In this document: positions 15,333 through 27,990 of the stretch, piece by piece | Numbering within the stretch: the stretch's first letter is position 1 | How the letters are laid out: each line of letters starts with the position of its first letter | The notes under the pieces: generated by a model | Database searches by the model: none | What the model saw: only the letters and a program-made list of their open reading frames with translations | Told to the model about the DNA's origin: nothing | NCBI GenBank assembly: GCA_022829145.1 | Contig: CM040746.1 | Location: 13,018,184-13,082,183, forward strand | Direction: 5' to 3' | From: Albula goreensis | Taxonomy: Eukaryota; Chordata; Actinopteri; Albuliformes; Albulidae | Length of the DNA stretch: 64,000 bases | Program-made: the position numbers and the translations under genes

Positions 15333-15359
15333 CACACACACACACACACACACACACAC
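15333..15359 (+). repeat. (CA)n microsatellite
   Basis: About 13 CA units lie 57 bp upstream of the splice acceptor of the first coding exon. The open frames that cross the repeat are repeat-encoded artefacts. Confidence 0.95.
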
Positions 15360-15416
15360 TCTCTCGGACCTGGTTTTCCTGATAACTGTTCCCCTCCCCC
15401 TCTTTGTTTGCACCAG

Positions 15417-15558
15417 GAAGCAGGACGTGAGGGAGAGAAAGCACACTCTCCCAAACCCCGACGCACTCAGGCTGGCCACTTCAGCAGCCTTACCATGGAT
15501 CTGGAAGAGCAACATACACCTGGGGAGAGCAGGTTCTCCAAACAGAACCGGAGCCAGA
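15417..15558 (+). CDS. xirp2: XIRP2 first coding exon (ATG at 15495)
   Basis: A very strong acceptor (CCCCTCCCCCTCTTTGTTTGCACCAG) ends at 15416. The exon holds 78 nt of 5' UTR and an ATG in good Kozak context (TTACCATGG) at 15495. It encodes 21 residues (MDLEEQHTPGESRFSKQ and on) and ends with one extra base before GTAAGG. That leftover base pairs exactly with the two bases starting the next exon at 27815, giving ACT (Thr). Mammalian XIRP2 long-N-terminus isoforms also have a variable leader ahead of the conserved LKER-MARYQAAVS block, which this matches in position but not clearly in sequence. If this exon is skipped or wrong, translation could start at the ATG at 27940, the equivalent of the human MARYQ start. 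The mRNA start lies upstream and is not located. Confidence 0.65.
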
Positions 15559-17284
15559 GTAAGGAAATGATCAATATCCTTAACCAGCTCACACCTTTAA
15601 TTACTTAATGATTATATTCTCTAGTCTACTGATGACACAAAACACTATATAAGCAATTAAAGCACATTACAGTTGATTTGTCACAGATGAGAAAATATAA
15701 CCCAGAGGAAGTGTGTGGTTGGGTGTGCAGTATGATTAGAAATCAATCCTGTTTGGACATTGATTAATTGATGAATGTGTATTATATCCAACCAAATGTT
15801 TTTTTTGATTTCTTGCAGAAAACTGGAAATTAGTGTTTAGTTGAAGTTGATTATGCACATTACATGGTAATTACACTCAACTACTGAGGCTTTTATAGAC
15901 TGTCTAAGTTCTCCTTTAACTGACTGAACACAATGCTTGGCAGCGTGCTGGAGCTGTGAGATAAAACAGTTAGGTAAAGCAGTGAAGATATCACACCATG
16001 ACAAGTGACATAAAAGAAAGTGCAAATACTATGAATGTTAATGTGAATTGGTAAGAAAATAATTTTCAGAACTAATTTTCACTGGTGTTTAAACAATAAG
16101 TAATAGAAATACTCTTTTATTCCTGGATTGCTCCCCTGAAAGAACGTTACGAAAAGAGCTTACTTTGGGCAAGGCAAGTTTGTGATAAAAAATGAATGAC
16201 TCCACATTCATGCCCATGTAATAAGTATTAATGCACTTTGTGTTTCTCCATTGTAAATATACAAACAATTTCATATCTACAGTGTTTGGCATTAATATTT
16301 CATCCTATCAGTAAATGATGAGTATTATATCCATGTGATATTCAATGAAATGTTCACATAGGTTTAGATTATGTGTTTTAAATTGGTATGTTTTAAATAA
16401 AGTTTTATTATTTAAAAATATTGGTAATGGAATGTGGTTTACTTTTCCATAGAGGATGTGTGAATTTACAGACTCAGTGTACAGTACAGCAGTGTGCACG
16501 TGTCTAAATATATCTTGATTTGTTCTGATGTGTATTTTCATCCTGCTGACCTTGTCGGGTATGGGGGAGGAGGTCACTCAGATGGTACAGGACAGAGGCA
16601 TGATGGGTGATGTCACATTCCCGTCTGCCAGCAGTGGTGTGTGTACACAGCTGACTCTCTGGCATGCAGTGCAGACAGACAGAAACCTGTCCTAATCCCT
16701 CACAATGTCCAGGAGCCAGGTCTAGCTTCTGCGCGAGAGAATATTCAAGAAATCAATCCATTTAGATTGTCAGATGGTGCATTTTGTACAGGGCTCTGTG
16801 TTCAAACAGACGCACACTCACACATACAGATAAACTTTCAAATTAATTTCAAGTTCTGAAGAATTATTGATCTGGTGGTACAGAAATGTTTTTGGCAAAC
16901 AAAGCGTAAGTGTTTTTTTATCATTGCTAGAATCAGTCTTTGACAGTTTACCGTTGAGTTAATACAGAAGGTCCTCTATTTCTCTTTGGGCATTAAATAT
17001 CTGACTCACTAAATAATACTGCAGAGAATTGTGGTGTTAGTACAAATTGATTGTTTGGGGTTGAGGTAGTTCAAGCTCCGGCAAATGATATTTATTCCCT
17101 ATCAAAAGAGTGTTGCCCACAGAAAGAGTGAATGAGTAGTGTGTCTCTTGGCTAGACAGCATTGTGCAATTTTTTTACAGCGCTGAAGGACAGTTGAGCC
17201 ACAGATATTTAAGAAATGGCTATTTTGTTAAATAAATCTGGAGGGGGAGGGATGCTCGGGGCTCGAGTGACCTCGAACTGCTGC

Positions 17285-17428
17285 TTTTAAAACCACCCTG
17301 CCAGACACGTTTGCCGAATCTTTCAAAAATGCCCTGCCAAGCACACTTGCCTAATCTTTTAAAACCACCCTGCCACACAAGCTTACCAAATATTTTAAAA
17401 CCACCTTGCCAAGCACGTTTGCTGTTGA
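17285..17428. repeat. 36-bp minisatellite, four copies
   Basis: Four consecutive 36-bp units start at 17285, 17321, 17357 and 17393. Each follows the pattern TTTTAAAACCACCCTGCC, then an AAGCACGTTTGCC-like block. Units differ from each other by several substitutions and the last loses similarity at its end. The open frames across it on both strands are repeat-encoded and not genes. Confidence 0.9.
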
Positions 17429-18565
17429 GTCCCGTGCGGACTTTCATAGTACGCACCTGTTGTATGAACGATGCTTTCAGCTTTAACAAATGGCAGCTTT
17501 TTGAGATTTATATCCAGGTTTGACATGCTTTTCACTTTACTTCCTGGCACTGATATATTGCTGTGGGTCTAATTTAACTGTCAAGCGAAAGTGTCAAACG
17601 TTATAACTTAACCCCACAGATGGCTAGCGCAGAGCCAGGCAACCCTAGCTCTCATCTTCTACAATGCATATTTTGTAGGTTTCATAGAATTATCTAAAAA
17701 AGAAACCACTTGCATTGTTTACATATCTTGATAATTTATGCAATTGTTAATAAAGCATTGCCAGAACCAGGCTTCTCTCATCCATGTTAGCCTGTGGATC
17801 CTAAACTAACCCTAACCAGAGGCCATTCCATGACTGCTACCCAGGAGATCAAAGTCTTGTTTGAACACCTATGACTCGTAAAACAAAAGAGGCATTGTGG
17901 TTTTACTGTCCTGCCTCTGATTGGCTCTCATTTCCATATGTGTACACTGTGCAGCTTGTGTCATAGTGGCCCCCTGTCCAAATGCAGTAAAGGAGACAGC
18001 CCCACCATGGCTTAGCTCTTCTCTGGATATGCCTAAGTAGCAGGACTGTGGTGGTAAGCCCTGTGAATGCTGGTCCAAGAGTCAGTCATAGACCATCAGC
18101 TGCCATTATCATCCAAGCCAGCATTTAGGGGAATGTGCTAAAGCTCTTTGGCCAAGGTTTCTATTTTCAGTTTCTATTGCTCAGGTGCAGGTGTCTGATG
18201 GGTACATAGTCTTTCTATGAGACACCGAGGCAGGGACAGGGCGACCTCTGAATAGGATTCTGATATTAGGGCTGAAATATGTGACTGTCAGACGCCCGCC
18301 TCATTTACCGTCAGGGATATTAATGAACAAAAGGCTACAATCTACGAGAGGACGAATTGACTGCATGGTAGAAATCACATATCATATCACATAAAATGTG
18401 TTTTGCAACAGTGACAAACAAGCAAACGCATTCCCTGTGACTTGCGCTGTGAATGTCCTCATCAGGGCGTTGTCTAGGGGAGCAGTAAGGTGAAGAATCA
18501 TTCCTGTCCTCAGAACAAGCAGTTAAAGGTTTCTGTTTACCAGAAGATAAGCCCAGATAAACAGG

Positions 18566-18575
18566 CTATTTTTAA
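18566..18575 (+). promoter_or_regulatory. MEF2 consensus site in intron 1
   Basis: CTATTTTTAA fits the MEF2 consensus YTA(A/T)4TAR exactly. XIRP2 is a known MEF2A target in mammalian heart and muscle. One short AT-rich match in 12 kb of AT-rich intron is expected by chance, so function is conjecture. Confidence 0.2.
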
Positions 18576-21043
18576 TTTTTCAGCACTAGCAACGAAGGTT
18601 GTTATTTTGTCTGAGCTCTTATCTGTTGTTTACATGATAATGTAATCATGTGCTAATAGATGAGCAGCCGTGTCATATTTCTGTTGCAAAATCCTTGCGC
18701 TTTCATTAGTCATAAGATAAGCAGATTTGAACTTGCTTCAGTAATTGGATATTGGTGTGCACATAACTTCAGAAAAATTAGAACATAGCGGTGTGCCCTC
18801 ATGCTTACAGAAGGATGCCATTTCTTCTACATTTACTTCACACCGTCCCGTTGCCTGCAAATTAAGATCGGAACAGATAGAGAATAGCTTGTGATGTCAT
18901 CCTCAATGTACTCGAAAGACTTGTCTAACCCTGGCCTCTCCCAGGGGCTACAGATTCTTGTGATTTAGGGCTGTCATTGCATGGATCTCTAGTACTGACA
19001 GACCTCCACTGACAAGCAGAGAACAAGCTCTTCCTAGTAACAGAGAGTATCAGTTGTCGATAAGAAAGCAAGTCCTGATTTTTAGTGAGTTTATTTTGGC
19101 TCAGTCGACCAGACTGGGATCCGAGTGCAGTGATGAATGCGCACAGGGACAGTCACACATTACAGCCAGATTCTAATTTTACTCATTTCCACTGGATGGG
19201 AGTTCTTATACTGCAACTGCATTTCTAATTAAGTACAGGAGATTCCCCTTGTGAAAGACATATTCACAACATCTGAATATCAATCAAAATATATAAAATG
19301 ACAGAATAATGAGAGCAGATAAACATGTACGTATAATTGCTTCTTACTCAGCATTTAAAATGAGTTTCTACTTGAGGTGTCCTGAGTAAAGGAAAATTAT
19401 TATTGAAGCAGACTGTGTCTGGCCTTGGAATTTAAAGGCCTGTTACCCTGTAGACATATGATTACGAGATGATGGGGCATGACAGGGGTGTGAATTTGAA
19501 GAGGGATTAGAGGAAGGATTTCTTTGGGATCTTACAGGTACAGCTACACTTACACGGCTTAAGCGAGTCTGACCGGATCGAAGCTCCAGCACTAAATTGA
19601 CTAATTGTCGAAAAGTAATCCCAGCTCCACTCAAAATGTCTACCTTATCAGCTCATTACTGTTAATTTAACTAGTTTTAAGCTATGGCTGCCATCTGCGT
19701 GAACATTTGGTGACCCTTGGACATGGACTAAGACTGTTGATCCATGGTAGTGTGCTTTCTGGGCTTTGTTCTAAAACACCCACTAAGGATTTTGTGTCAA
19801 ATTCAGTCAATATGATAACAAATGATTTGAAGATTTACCAGATTCAGCATGTGACATTAGCGAATGTACAGCAGCGGTCCTGACAGTCAGGGAGGCACCA
19901 GGAGTTATGGTCGCGCAAGTCTACGGTAGCTGTGCAGTAATAGTCATTGGTGTAACTATCACCCTGACCTTCCTTGACACCCCTAAGTCTGTACTGCCTA
20001 ATTCCGCCCGGAATGAACTCCCTCTGTCAGGGTGACCCAGATACAGAAGGGGCCGCTACATCCCGCACTAAGCGCAGCAAACCCCAAAGCTGTCACCGCT
20101 GCGTCGCTCTTATTATTCCTCCCGTGTCTTTGGCCCGCCTCTTCCATGGCTGCATGATCTAGGATTCGTGGCATGTGTTCAGTAGCATGTAAAGGATTTT
20201 GGAGTCGACCCAGAGTCGCGTCTCATCTCCACCGCGCTGTAAGTGACAGCCAGCTCCGCTGGATTACGGCTGGCTGTTCCTGAAGCGTCCTATCCTCTCC
20301 ACTCCCCTCCCTGAATAAATCACCTTTGTCTGGTGGATGAGAGAGGGCAAACTCAAAGCAGAACAAGGCAGAATAATGTAATGGAAATGACTAACAGTGT
20401 AATAATATATTCAACATTTATCGCCCTTTCACACCTTGTAAAGTCCTACATTGAACTGAGCACATTCCACACAGTTGGCAGTACCCCTAAATAACTGCTT
20501 ATATCTTCAAAAGTATTGAGTGTCCAGTGTTTATGAGGTAGCAAATGAAAGGTAAATCCAGTGACTTCATAAATCATCACTAGACTGATGACTGTGCAAT
20601 AGAATGACATTCCCTTCAGATAGAAGAACCATACTTAAAGACGTCAATAACTATACACTATAAGAATGCATACTCTTTAACTGAAAAAAAATAATACAAA
20701 CAACAAATCTAATTCCCACATCATATCGCATGATCAAAACATTATTATATCAATAATTAGGCAGACAATGATGACCAATTTATGATTGTCGTGAAGACCA
20801 AGTCTCTCCCTCTCTAACCTTGATGTATTAAATCTGTGGATGCAGTCTCTTCCTGTCTCGGTTTATCATATTGGTGTTGCCTCTCTCTTATCTAAGTACA
20901 TTATCACATAATGTAGCACATTTGCATTTTGTGTACGTTTGCTTGCTGCACGTGTTAAGTTGCAAATTCCAGGATCAGACCACATTGAAGGCTTTCAAGA
21001 ATACCAGAATGTGCCATGTTCATTCTTCACAAATCCACACACG

Positions 21044-21046
<3 letters not shown>

Positions 21047-21110
<64 letters not shown>
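21047..21110 (+). repeat. (CA)32 microsatellite
   Basis: A pure run of about 32 CA units lies within XIRP2 intron 1. Open frames coding poly-His-Thr or poly-Cys-Val across it on both strands are artefacts. Confidence 0.97.
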
Positions 21111-21111
<1 letters not shown>

Positions 21112-23778
21112 TCAGAAGGGTATGAATTACGCACCAGTAGACAGTGGTGCTGTGATGCATGGTCTCTGGTCCGTAGTGTCTGGACTCTGCGCATTGCTGC
21201 AGGCTCAGAGGATATGGAAGTTACGCCTGGCGCTGTCACTCTTTAGGCCTGGCTGACGGCACATGAGAGCCCCAAGCCTCAGGTGGCTTCCTCTCTCCGT
21301 ACACATCCCTTTAGCCCACAGTGTCACGTCAGTGACCCAAAATTAAAGACCCGACCATGTGGAGAGCTGTCTATGGCCATCATTCATGCGTTCATTTTCA
21401 CTCCAGTTGTAATCCCTCTCGCCTTTCGTATTGCTTAACGTCAATCTAATATGACTATGACTTGACTATGTCCACAAAAAAAAAAAAACACACACACAAC
21501 TGAAAAAGTGCATGTCATAGTCATGTATGATTGCAAAATGTTGTTTTTGGCTGGAGATTCATTCATCCCTAATTGTCCTTACGTTTGCCCATTTACAGAG
21601 CACATGTTTGTGATGACGAAAATGATACGATACTATTTCAATATGGGGAGGGGGAGGTTCCAGAAACACTCTAGCAGGAAGTGTCCACAAGTAGATTTCT
21701 GAGGCCTGACGTGAGGAACACGTAGACCTCACCTTCTAAAAAAAGAACCCTGGGGTCCATCTTTTTACAAGGGGGGTTTAAAATAAAATCAGCTGCCCCT
21801 GTCTGCTAGAGAGACAGAGGTGAATGAATGTGTGCGGTGCTGGAGCTGGTCTCCAACGCTAAGGGCTATTAGTCTTCTGCTGGGCAGAATCGACCCTGCT
21901 GGCTAGGGATTTTAGGGCAGTCTTGTGGGATTCTATCTGTGGAACAACCTTGTGGTAAAGATATTAATCTGGTAAGTACTATTTGAATGAATGGCAGCAT
22001 GGTTTGTTTCAAGGATGTTACTCTGGGTATGTCACAAATTGTCCGTCTGGCATTTTATTGATAGGGAAAATTCAATACTAGAACAGCTATTTTCAATCAA
22101 CAACTTTAAACAAAATGAGGACAAATTCTAATGGAACAATTTATTCAACATTTTCCATACAGCTGAAACATAAGGAAGAACTTATTTATTAGGGATTTAT
22201 TTGCAATTCATTATTTTGACTGGGGCAATCCATAACACTACACATATTACATAATGGGCCATATTTCCATGGTTGCACAGTGCTGTGCAAATGGTAGATG
22301 TACTGCTTTCTCAATCACTGTGCACTGCACTGCTCAAAATATTATTACCAACAAATCGAAACCTTAAATTCAAACTCATAAATAATCATGAATAACAGCA
22401 TCAATGTGTTAAGGAAAATTCAAAGAGTAGTCAACACAATTCTTTTAGATGTTATGCATTTGTGTGGCTTACATTTTGAATTATGTTTCAAAATATGTTG
22501 TAAGTTATGAAAGCACTACAACTACTGCTTGTGCTATACTGCTCCACAAATATAGTCCACTTAGCTGCTGAGGGATCTTAAAATGAAACTTTTCATAATT
22601 CTTTTCTAGAATTATGAAAACATTTTTGGTCGGTTTTTCTGACTGATGTATGTGCTGATGTCAATGCACTTTTGTGTGAAAAAGTGACATAATGTTGTTA
22701 CATTAGCTTTTGTAGCTCAATGTTTTTGAGCTAATCCTTATATACAATATATTTGGTATGATATTTCAGAGATCACAATGCTTTACCATATTTCAGTCTA
22801 GTACTAAATTCAGACTATGGCAACCCTTTGGGGTAACACTCAATTGGAGTTCCCAATGGAGGGAAGGATGAGAGTCTGTAGAGTTATCTGTGTTTTATCT
22901 CTTTCTAGGGACCCCCATCCCCCTGGTCAATCAGTCTGCTTGTACTAAGTTGCACATAAAGTGCTGTCCCCCAACGTATATCTGTGTGAGCTTAGCTTGT
23001 GGAATACAGTGTGAAAAGAGTCTAGCTTCTAGTATCATATGTGTCATAGGAAAGTATGAGCATGACTGTAGTTTGCCAAACTGATAGCACAGGTTGTAGC
23101 ACTGAGCGCGGCCTGGGAATATGACTGGGGAAGAAATCATTATAATTGCTAGTGTATGAAGATAGTAACTCATCTCAATGACCAGTCAGAGCATAGCATT
23201 CACCTGAGCAAGGCACATCAGCTGTCAAAAACTAGAATGCTAAGGCAGAGAGGTTGTGATATGTTTAGACAATCAGACCAGTCTATGATTAGACAGTGAG
23301 ATTGAAAGAGGAAGCTGGGATGGGCTAGGGGGTTTCCTAATAGTGCTAATATTGAATCCTGACCATGTCAGAGACGACTGTGGGTTAAAACTGGCCACAG
23401 ATGAAGGGTCACAGTCTGCAGGTTATCCCAGCTCATCACATAACAGCACTTTCATTGAATGGCTTGGCAAGAATCTGTAGTCTACCTGTGCCAGCTGTGT
23501 GTTACGTGTACTCCTCTGACGCTATGAACATGCAGCTGATGGAATTTCAATTAAAAACAGATATTGATGTGTATGACTTACATAAATGTTTTTAATACTG
23601 CCTCTTTAAAAGTCAATCTCAAGTCATCCTCTTCATAAACACATGCACAATCACTAAGCAAGTCAATGATTGACAGCTGAATGCTGCTCCACCCTAACTG
23701 ACTAAGGAAGGAAGGACTTATTTCAATCGTCACAATGACAGTTTTTACAGATTGGAATCTGTAACACTATTTATAATG

Positions 23779-23879
23779 TCAACTGTATTGGTTTATTTTC
23801 TTAAGTTATGAAGTAGAAAATGGCTTTGCTGTTAAACTGTAAACATGATATTTACACATGATATGCCAACTGGAAATAC
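23779..23879 (+). repeat. Dispersed repeat, copy 1
   Basis: This copy shares the ordered blocks TTTTCTTAAG, AAACTGT, ACATGATAT, ACACATG and TATGCCAACTGGAA with the stretch at 26038-26138, over about 100 bp in the same orientation. It looks like a fragment of an old interspersed element or an old local duplication. I cannot assign a family. Confidence 0.6.
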
Positions 23880-26037
23880 AAATACAACTGAGTATGTCAC
23901 AATTAAAAAAACACAATAGAATTGGAAAGATTGAAGGCCTTGTTCATTAGTGTGTCCAGCAATGAAATTTCTCAACAAGTGGTATATATTGCTTAAAAAG
24001 TGATATGTATAAATAACATCATTCAGAATAATGTCTGAATGAATGGGAGACTGATGGATGGATTATGTAACAAGGCTGCTTTCATGTTTCACCTTCAATT
24101 GTGTAAACTTTGACTTTGGAACACAGCAGTATCCTGTTACCCTCAAACTGCTTTTGTCATACTCCTTGGCTCATTTCAAAACCATGGACAATAGTGAGTC
24201 CAGGTCGTGCTGCCACAGCTGGGGTCGATATGGCTGCTTTGTTCTGCATACTAAATGCAAGAGCCTGTGTGGCTTCTGTCATCACCGCTATGAACCCTCC
24301 AGTTATGAGAAACTCCTTAAAGCATTACTATTACAGCTGTCAAAGATGAACTCGAGTGTTTTTTTTAAGTAACACAGAAAGCCCAGAATTCCTGATCATA
24401 AGTTATTATACAAGCTGAATAGCCTCCAACATTAGCCTGTCTATGTACCTGAAATTGGCATCTAAAGTGAAATAAGGAAATAGCTTGGATCTTGTAGGCC
24501 TTTGTTATCTCATTTTGAGCAAAGAACAATGTCACATACAGATTTTACGCACTGAAAAAAACGCTCAGTAAAGAAAGGAAATGAGGAAGTTTTTTATATA
24601 AACTTTTTATCATTAAGAAAACAAATGGGTTACACCAAAAACATCATTCTGATAACAGTTTTTCATTCCTGGGTGCCAGAAACTGTTGTCGCCAAAATTC
24701 ACCTTCCATCTTTCACAAGGAAATACAATTCCACAGGCACTGGTTTAATATAAAGTCATTTTATTTCTCAAGAAGGCTTGGCTCCTTCGCTGTCCTTTAT
24801 AGAAGCTCTTGGCTCATTGCTCTCACCTCAGACTAGCCAACATTTTCACATTTTTGGTATCAGCTGCCTGCCAGTTTATCTCTGAGTCTATCACCTTCTC
24901 AGAAATGCTCACAGCTCCCATCAAGTGAATGACCTGTCTCTCATTTTTCTGTTTGGGACATTTATAAATTCATGTTAACTCAGGTGTAGAGTATGTCACT
25001 TGTTTTTTTTAAGGACTGGAGGGGTAAAACCCTACTTATTTTTGGAGGGTGCTGGGTTGAACACTCATCCTCTTTTGACAGAGCGATAGATTTACACCAA
25101 CATACCCACCATAGCTAAGAATCTAAAATTGGTGGTTCGGAGGAACATCGAGTCATAAAATCACATGGTGTCTGACAGGAGCCAGGCGCTAGCATGCCAT
25201 GACATAAGTATCAGAGCGGAGCCTTTTCTTTTTTCTGCTCTTTTTTTCCATCCCACGGGATGGGAGAGACAGGAATGACAGCGGGGACATGAGGAATGCT
25301 CGAAGGTCAAGGGATAGCTTCAAGGTTCAGAAGTGAGCCAGAATGTAGCTCTCCTATTCTCCACAGCTCCAACATGTCATTACTCAGTCCTCCCAATTCT
25401 GCTCTGTCAGCTCCATTAGTTCAAGTAATTGTTGTGATTTCAATGTGAATTGTGTCTGCACAACAATAAAATCAATTTAACTGACATGGCCTAATTTATG
25501 TAGAGACATTTCTAAACTACCTGTAATAAACATGTCTTCATGCAGAATTGCAGACTCACTTTTCTTTCTCTAGCCGTTAAGAATGCACATTGACCAATTA
25601 CATTATAATGTTAGATTAAACAGGCAGTTACAATTTCATATATTATTGACGGTGATTATCAACAAAATTGCTATGCATCTTTATTGTTTGCCCAGTGGAT
25701 TAAACATATTCTGTCTGGCTGAAAAGTCATAATTTGCTGCTGATGAGAGACATCAATTTGCCTTAAGAAAAATAATCATTTTAATTTGATTGCCACAGTG
25801 GATGGTTCATATAGCACGCCAAAGGTGAATTTGTGCTCATCACTGACTCTATTATACCAAAAGCATAAATGACATTAAAAGTGCATTGCCTCGGTGACAT
25901 GTGACTTAAATGTATTTAATACAGACTCTTAAGTGAATCTAAATTAATTTTTTGTGGGCAGTTCTGTGTAATGTCTGTTTTCAGAGATTTTACATTTATT
26001 TAAAAAATCAAGCAAATTAATTACAAAACCATTATTG

Positions 26038-26138
26038 AGTCAACCTTATTCATTCATTTTCTTAAGATGTAAGGGTTGAAATGGGTTGGTTTGCAAACTG
26101 TCACATGATATTGACACATGGTATGCCAACTGGAAGTG
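26038..26138 (+). repeat. Dispersed repeat, copy 2
   Basis: This is the partner of the repeat at 23779-23879, in direct orientation 2.26 kb downstream in the same intron. The best-conserved part is CACATGGTATGCCAACTGGA. Divergence suggests an old event. Confidence 0.6.
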
Positions 26139-27327
26139 TCAAAACATCACACTCACATTCATAATAACTGGTAGAAAAATTCATCATAGCTACTGATTTA
26201 GAAATAATAATACAACCCAAAAGTTGAAAAGCTCCCATCCCTATGGAATCTGACAGGTTTTTGCTATTTTTTACAGTTCATAAACTCATAAAAATATGTG
26301 CAAATGTAATGTGTATGAGATGTAATGATCTATTTATTTGGCACATGGGTAAATTGATTTAAAAAATTAAATGAGATGTGGAGAATGTAATTCTGGTTGT
26401 CCTGCATAAATTAAATGAATGACTGTATATTTGTTATGTATTTTTTTGTATTTTACTTTGCTGAAATAAAAACTCTCCAAACATGGGACAAAACTTTAAT
26501 TAAAAATCAAAGCATTTGTCATTCAGTCAGGGAACATTGTATTAAATGTTATAACACCATTATACATTTTTGGTCAATGTGATTCCACTGTGGCTGTACT
26601 GTACCTGATTATTCAAGACACAGCCTATACTAAAATAATGTAGTTCCTGCATGTACTTTACAAAAGGGGGGGGTTGAATGTATTTTCCCCTTCCTTTCCA
26701 TGTTTGTGAGCTAGGATGTGAGTGCAATGATGTAATCAAAAGCAATGCTCCCTTATCTCATTGGCTCTTCAAGCAATTTCAAGTGTCATAGTTGCAGAGG
26801 CTTACTACCAGGGGATGCTTTTAGCATAGATAAACATAAACATTTATATTCCCTCTTCTTTGATTGGACATAAACATGCATGGCTCTTGAAATATATTTT
26901 AATGAGGTAACATGCTACTGTGGTCATTTCTGATTAATGAGTGTGCCTTTTGGACTCCTGACAACATCCTCTAAAGAGTTGGCTATGTATAGAATTTAAA
27001 TGGTTCTAAAATGACCTCATACTGTACAATGCTGAAGTGATATGCAGCCCTATGGATGACAGGAGAGGTTAACATGCCCAGCTCCTGGTGTCATGCTTAG
27101 ATTTAAAGCATGTTGACAATACTTAAAAAATGGCTGAGAACTCTTCAGCTGCCAGCATAAACATGCGTGCCTAACCTCTCTGAGGTACTTGCTGGATTCT
27201 TGTGATTGAAAGCTAGCCTCAGCTCCTATCCTCCGTTTCTAAGTATATGGTTTCCTTGTAAGGCACTTGGCTATATATACAAATGTCTCCATTACTTTGA
27301 TTGTCACTGTGGGCACAGATTACACAC

Positions 27328-27531
27328 CGTAAAACCCAACACGTTCTGTTTACTCAAATGGTTTGAGGATAACTGTTGCCTTGAGCCATTTGAGTAGGCC
27401 AACTTAATCAGCTTAAACACTTTGCCAGCAGTCTTTAACACTGTTAAACTGATTAAGTTGGCCTACCTAAATTGTTGACGGCTATCATTTTCCTCCATAC
27501 ATTTGAGCAAAGTGAACACTGTGGGCTTACT
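27328..27531. mobile_element. Palindromic foldback MITE-like element
   Basis: A roughly 200-bp imperfect palindrome is centred near 27430. The inner arms GTAGGCCAACTTAATCAG (from 27394) and its exact reverse complement CTGATTAAGTTGGCCTAC (ending 27466) are nearly perfect. Outside them, the left CCCAACACGTTCTGTTTACT matches the reverse complement of the right end (CCCACAGTGTTCACTTTGCT) with several differences, and CTCAAATG blocks pair as well. No coding capacity is present. Fish genomes carry many such hairpin MITEs (Angel-type and others). The outer ends and target-site duplication are not certain. Confidence 0.7.
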
Positions 27532-27814
27532 GTATTAGCAGTATCTGTTATCTGCAAGAATTTCACATTGTTTTACAGACCTTTATTTTATTTTAACTTT
27601 TCATAGTTTTATTTGACATTCTATGGGGTTGCCACTATTAATGTCTCCATCTGTAATGTCTCCATTTGTTATTGAATGAAGCCTGACTAAAGACGACCAT
27701 TCTTGCAGTCTGAATTGTGAACATAATGTTTAATTATGTGCTGGTTCCCTGGTCTCTCTGTACCTGTGATGTGATGGAAGTGGTGAGTCATTAATGGACC
27801 TGTTGTCCTTTTAG

Positions 27815-27990
27815 CTGCGGGCAGTGCGGGTGGACCCAGGACAGGACTTCCTGAGGAAGTAGAGAGCCAGAGGAGCAGAGCTCCCACTGAGGGACTGGAG
27901 CCGGAGCCGGAGCCCATCCCACTGAAGGAACGGCTGGCCATGTATCAAGCAGCAGTCTCAAAGAAGGAGGCGGCCGCCTCCTCCAGCACG
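27815..27990 (+). CDS. xirp2: XIRP2 exon 2, KERLAMYQAAVS block
   Basis: This 176-nt exon begins with two bases completing a split codon and ends in phase 0 at GTGAGA. It encodes a low-complexity, Glu/Pro-rich stretch followed by PIPLKERLAMYQAAVSKKEA. That block matches the conserved N-terminal LKER-MARYQAAVS segment of mammalian XIRP2. The ATG at 27940 is a possible internal start, equivalent to the human short-N-terminus isoform. The last bases of the exon and its splice donor belong to the first unit of a degenerate tandem repeat that runs on into the intron. Confidence 0.88.

Larger units (their letters stand above)
1..15416. other. Noncoding DNA upstream of the first XIRP2 coding exon
   Basis: I find no credible protein-coding gene here. 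Open frames are short, lack family motifs and occur on both strands. The stretch should hold the XIRP2 promoter and at least one noncoding first exon, because the first coding exon begins at a strong splice acceptor, but I cannot place the start site. Individual items (a poly-A tract at 9176, a SINE-like copy near 11.9 kb, a possible microexon at 14747) are listed separately. A GA-rich tract lies near 13058-13091. GC content rises between about 13.0 and 13.5 kb, which could be regulatory but shows no decisive motif. Confidence 0.6.
15559..27814 (+). other. XIRP2 intron 1 (12.3 kb)
   Basis: GT-AG intron, from GTAAGG at 15559 to a TTGTCCTTTTAG acceptor ending at 27814, phase 1. No nested gene is recognisable on either strand. 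It contains a 36-bp tandem repeat (17285), a CA microsatellite (21047), a dispersed repeat pair (23779 and 26038) and a palindromic MITE-like element (27328), all listed separately. Large first introns of muscle genes often hold enhancers, but only one MEF2-like site was noted. Confidence 0.65.

Noticed and set aside
20871-21256. Overlapping open frames around 21 kb
   Set aside because: Mostly translation of the CA repeat; flanking parts carry no motif.
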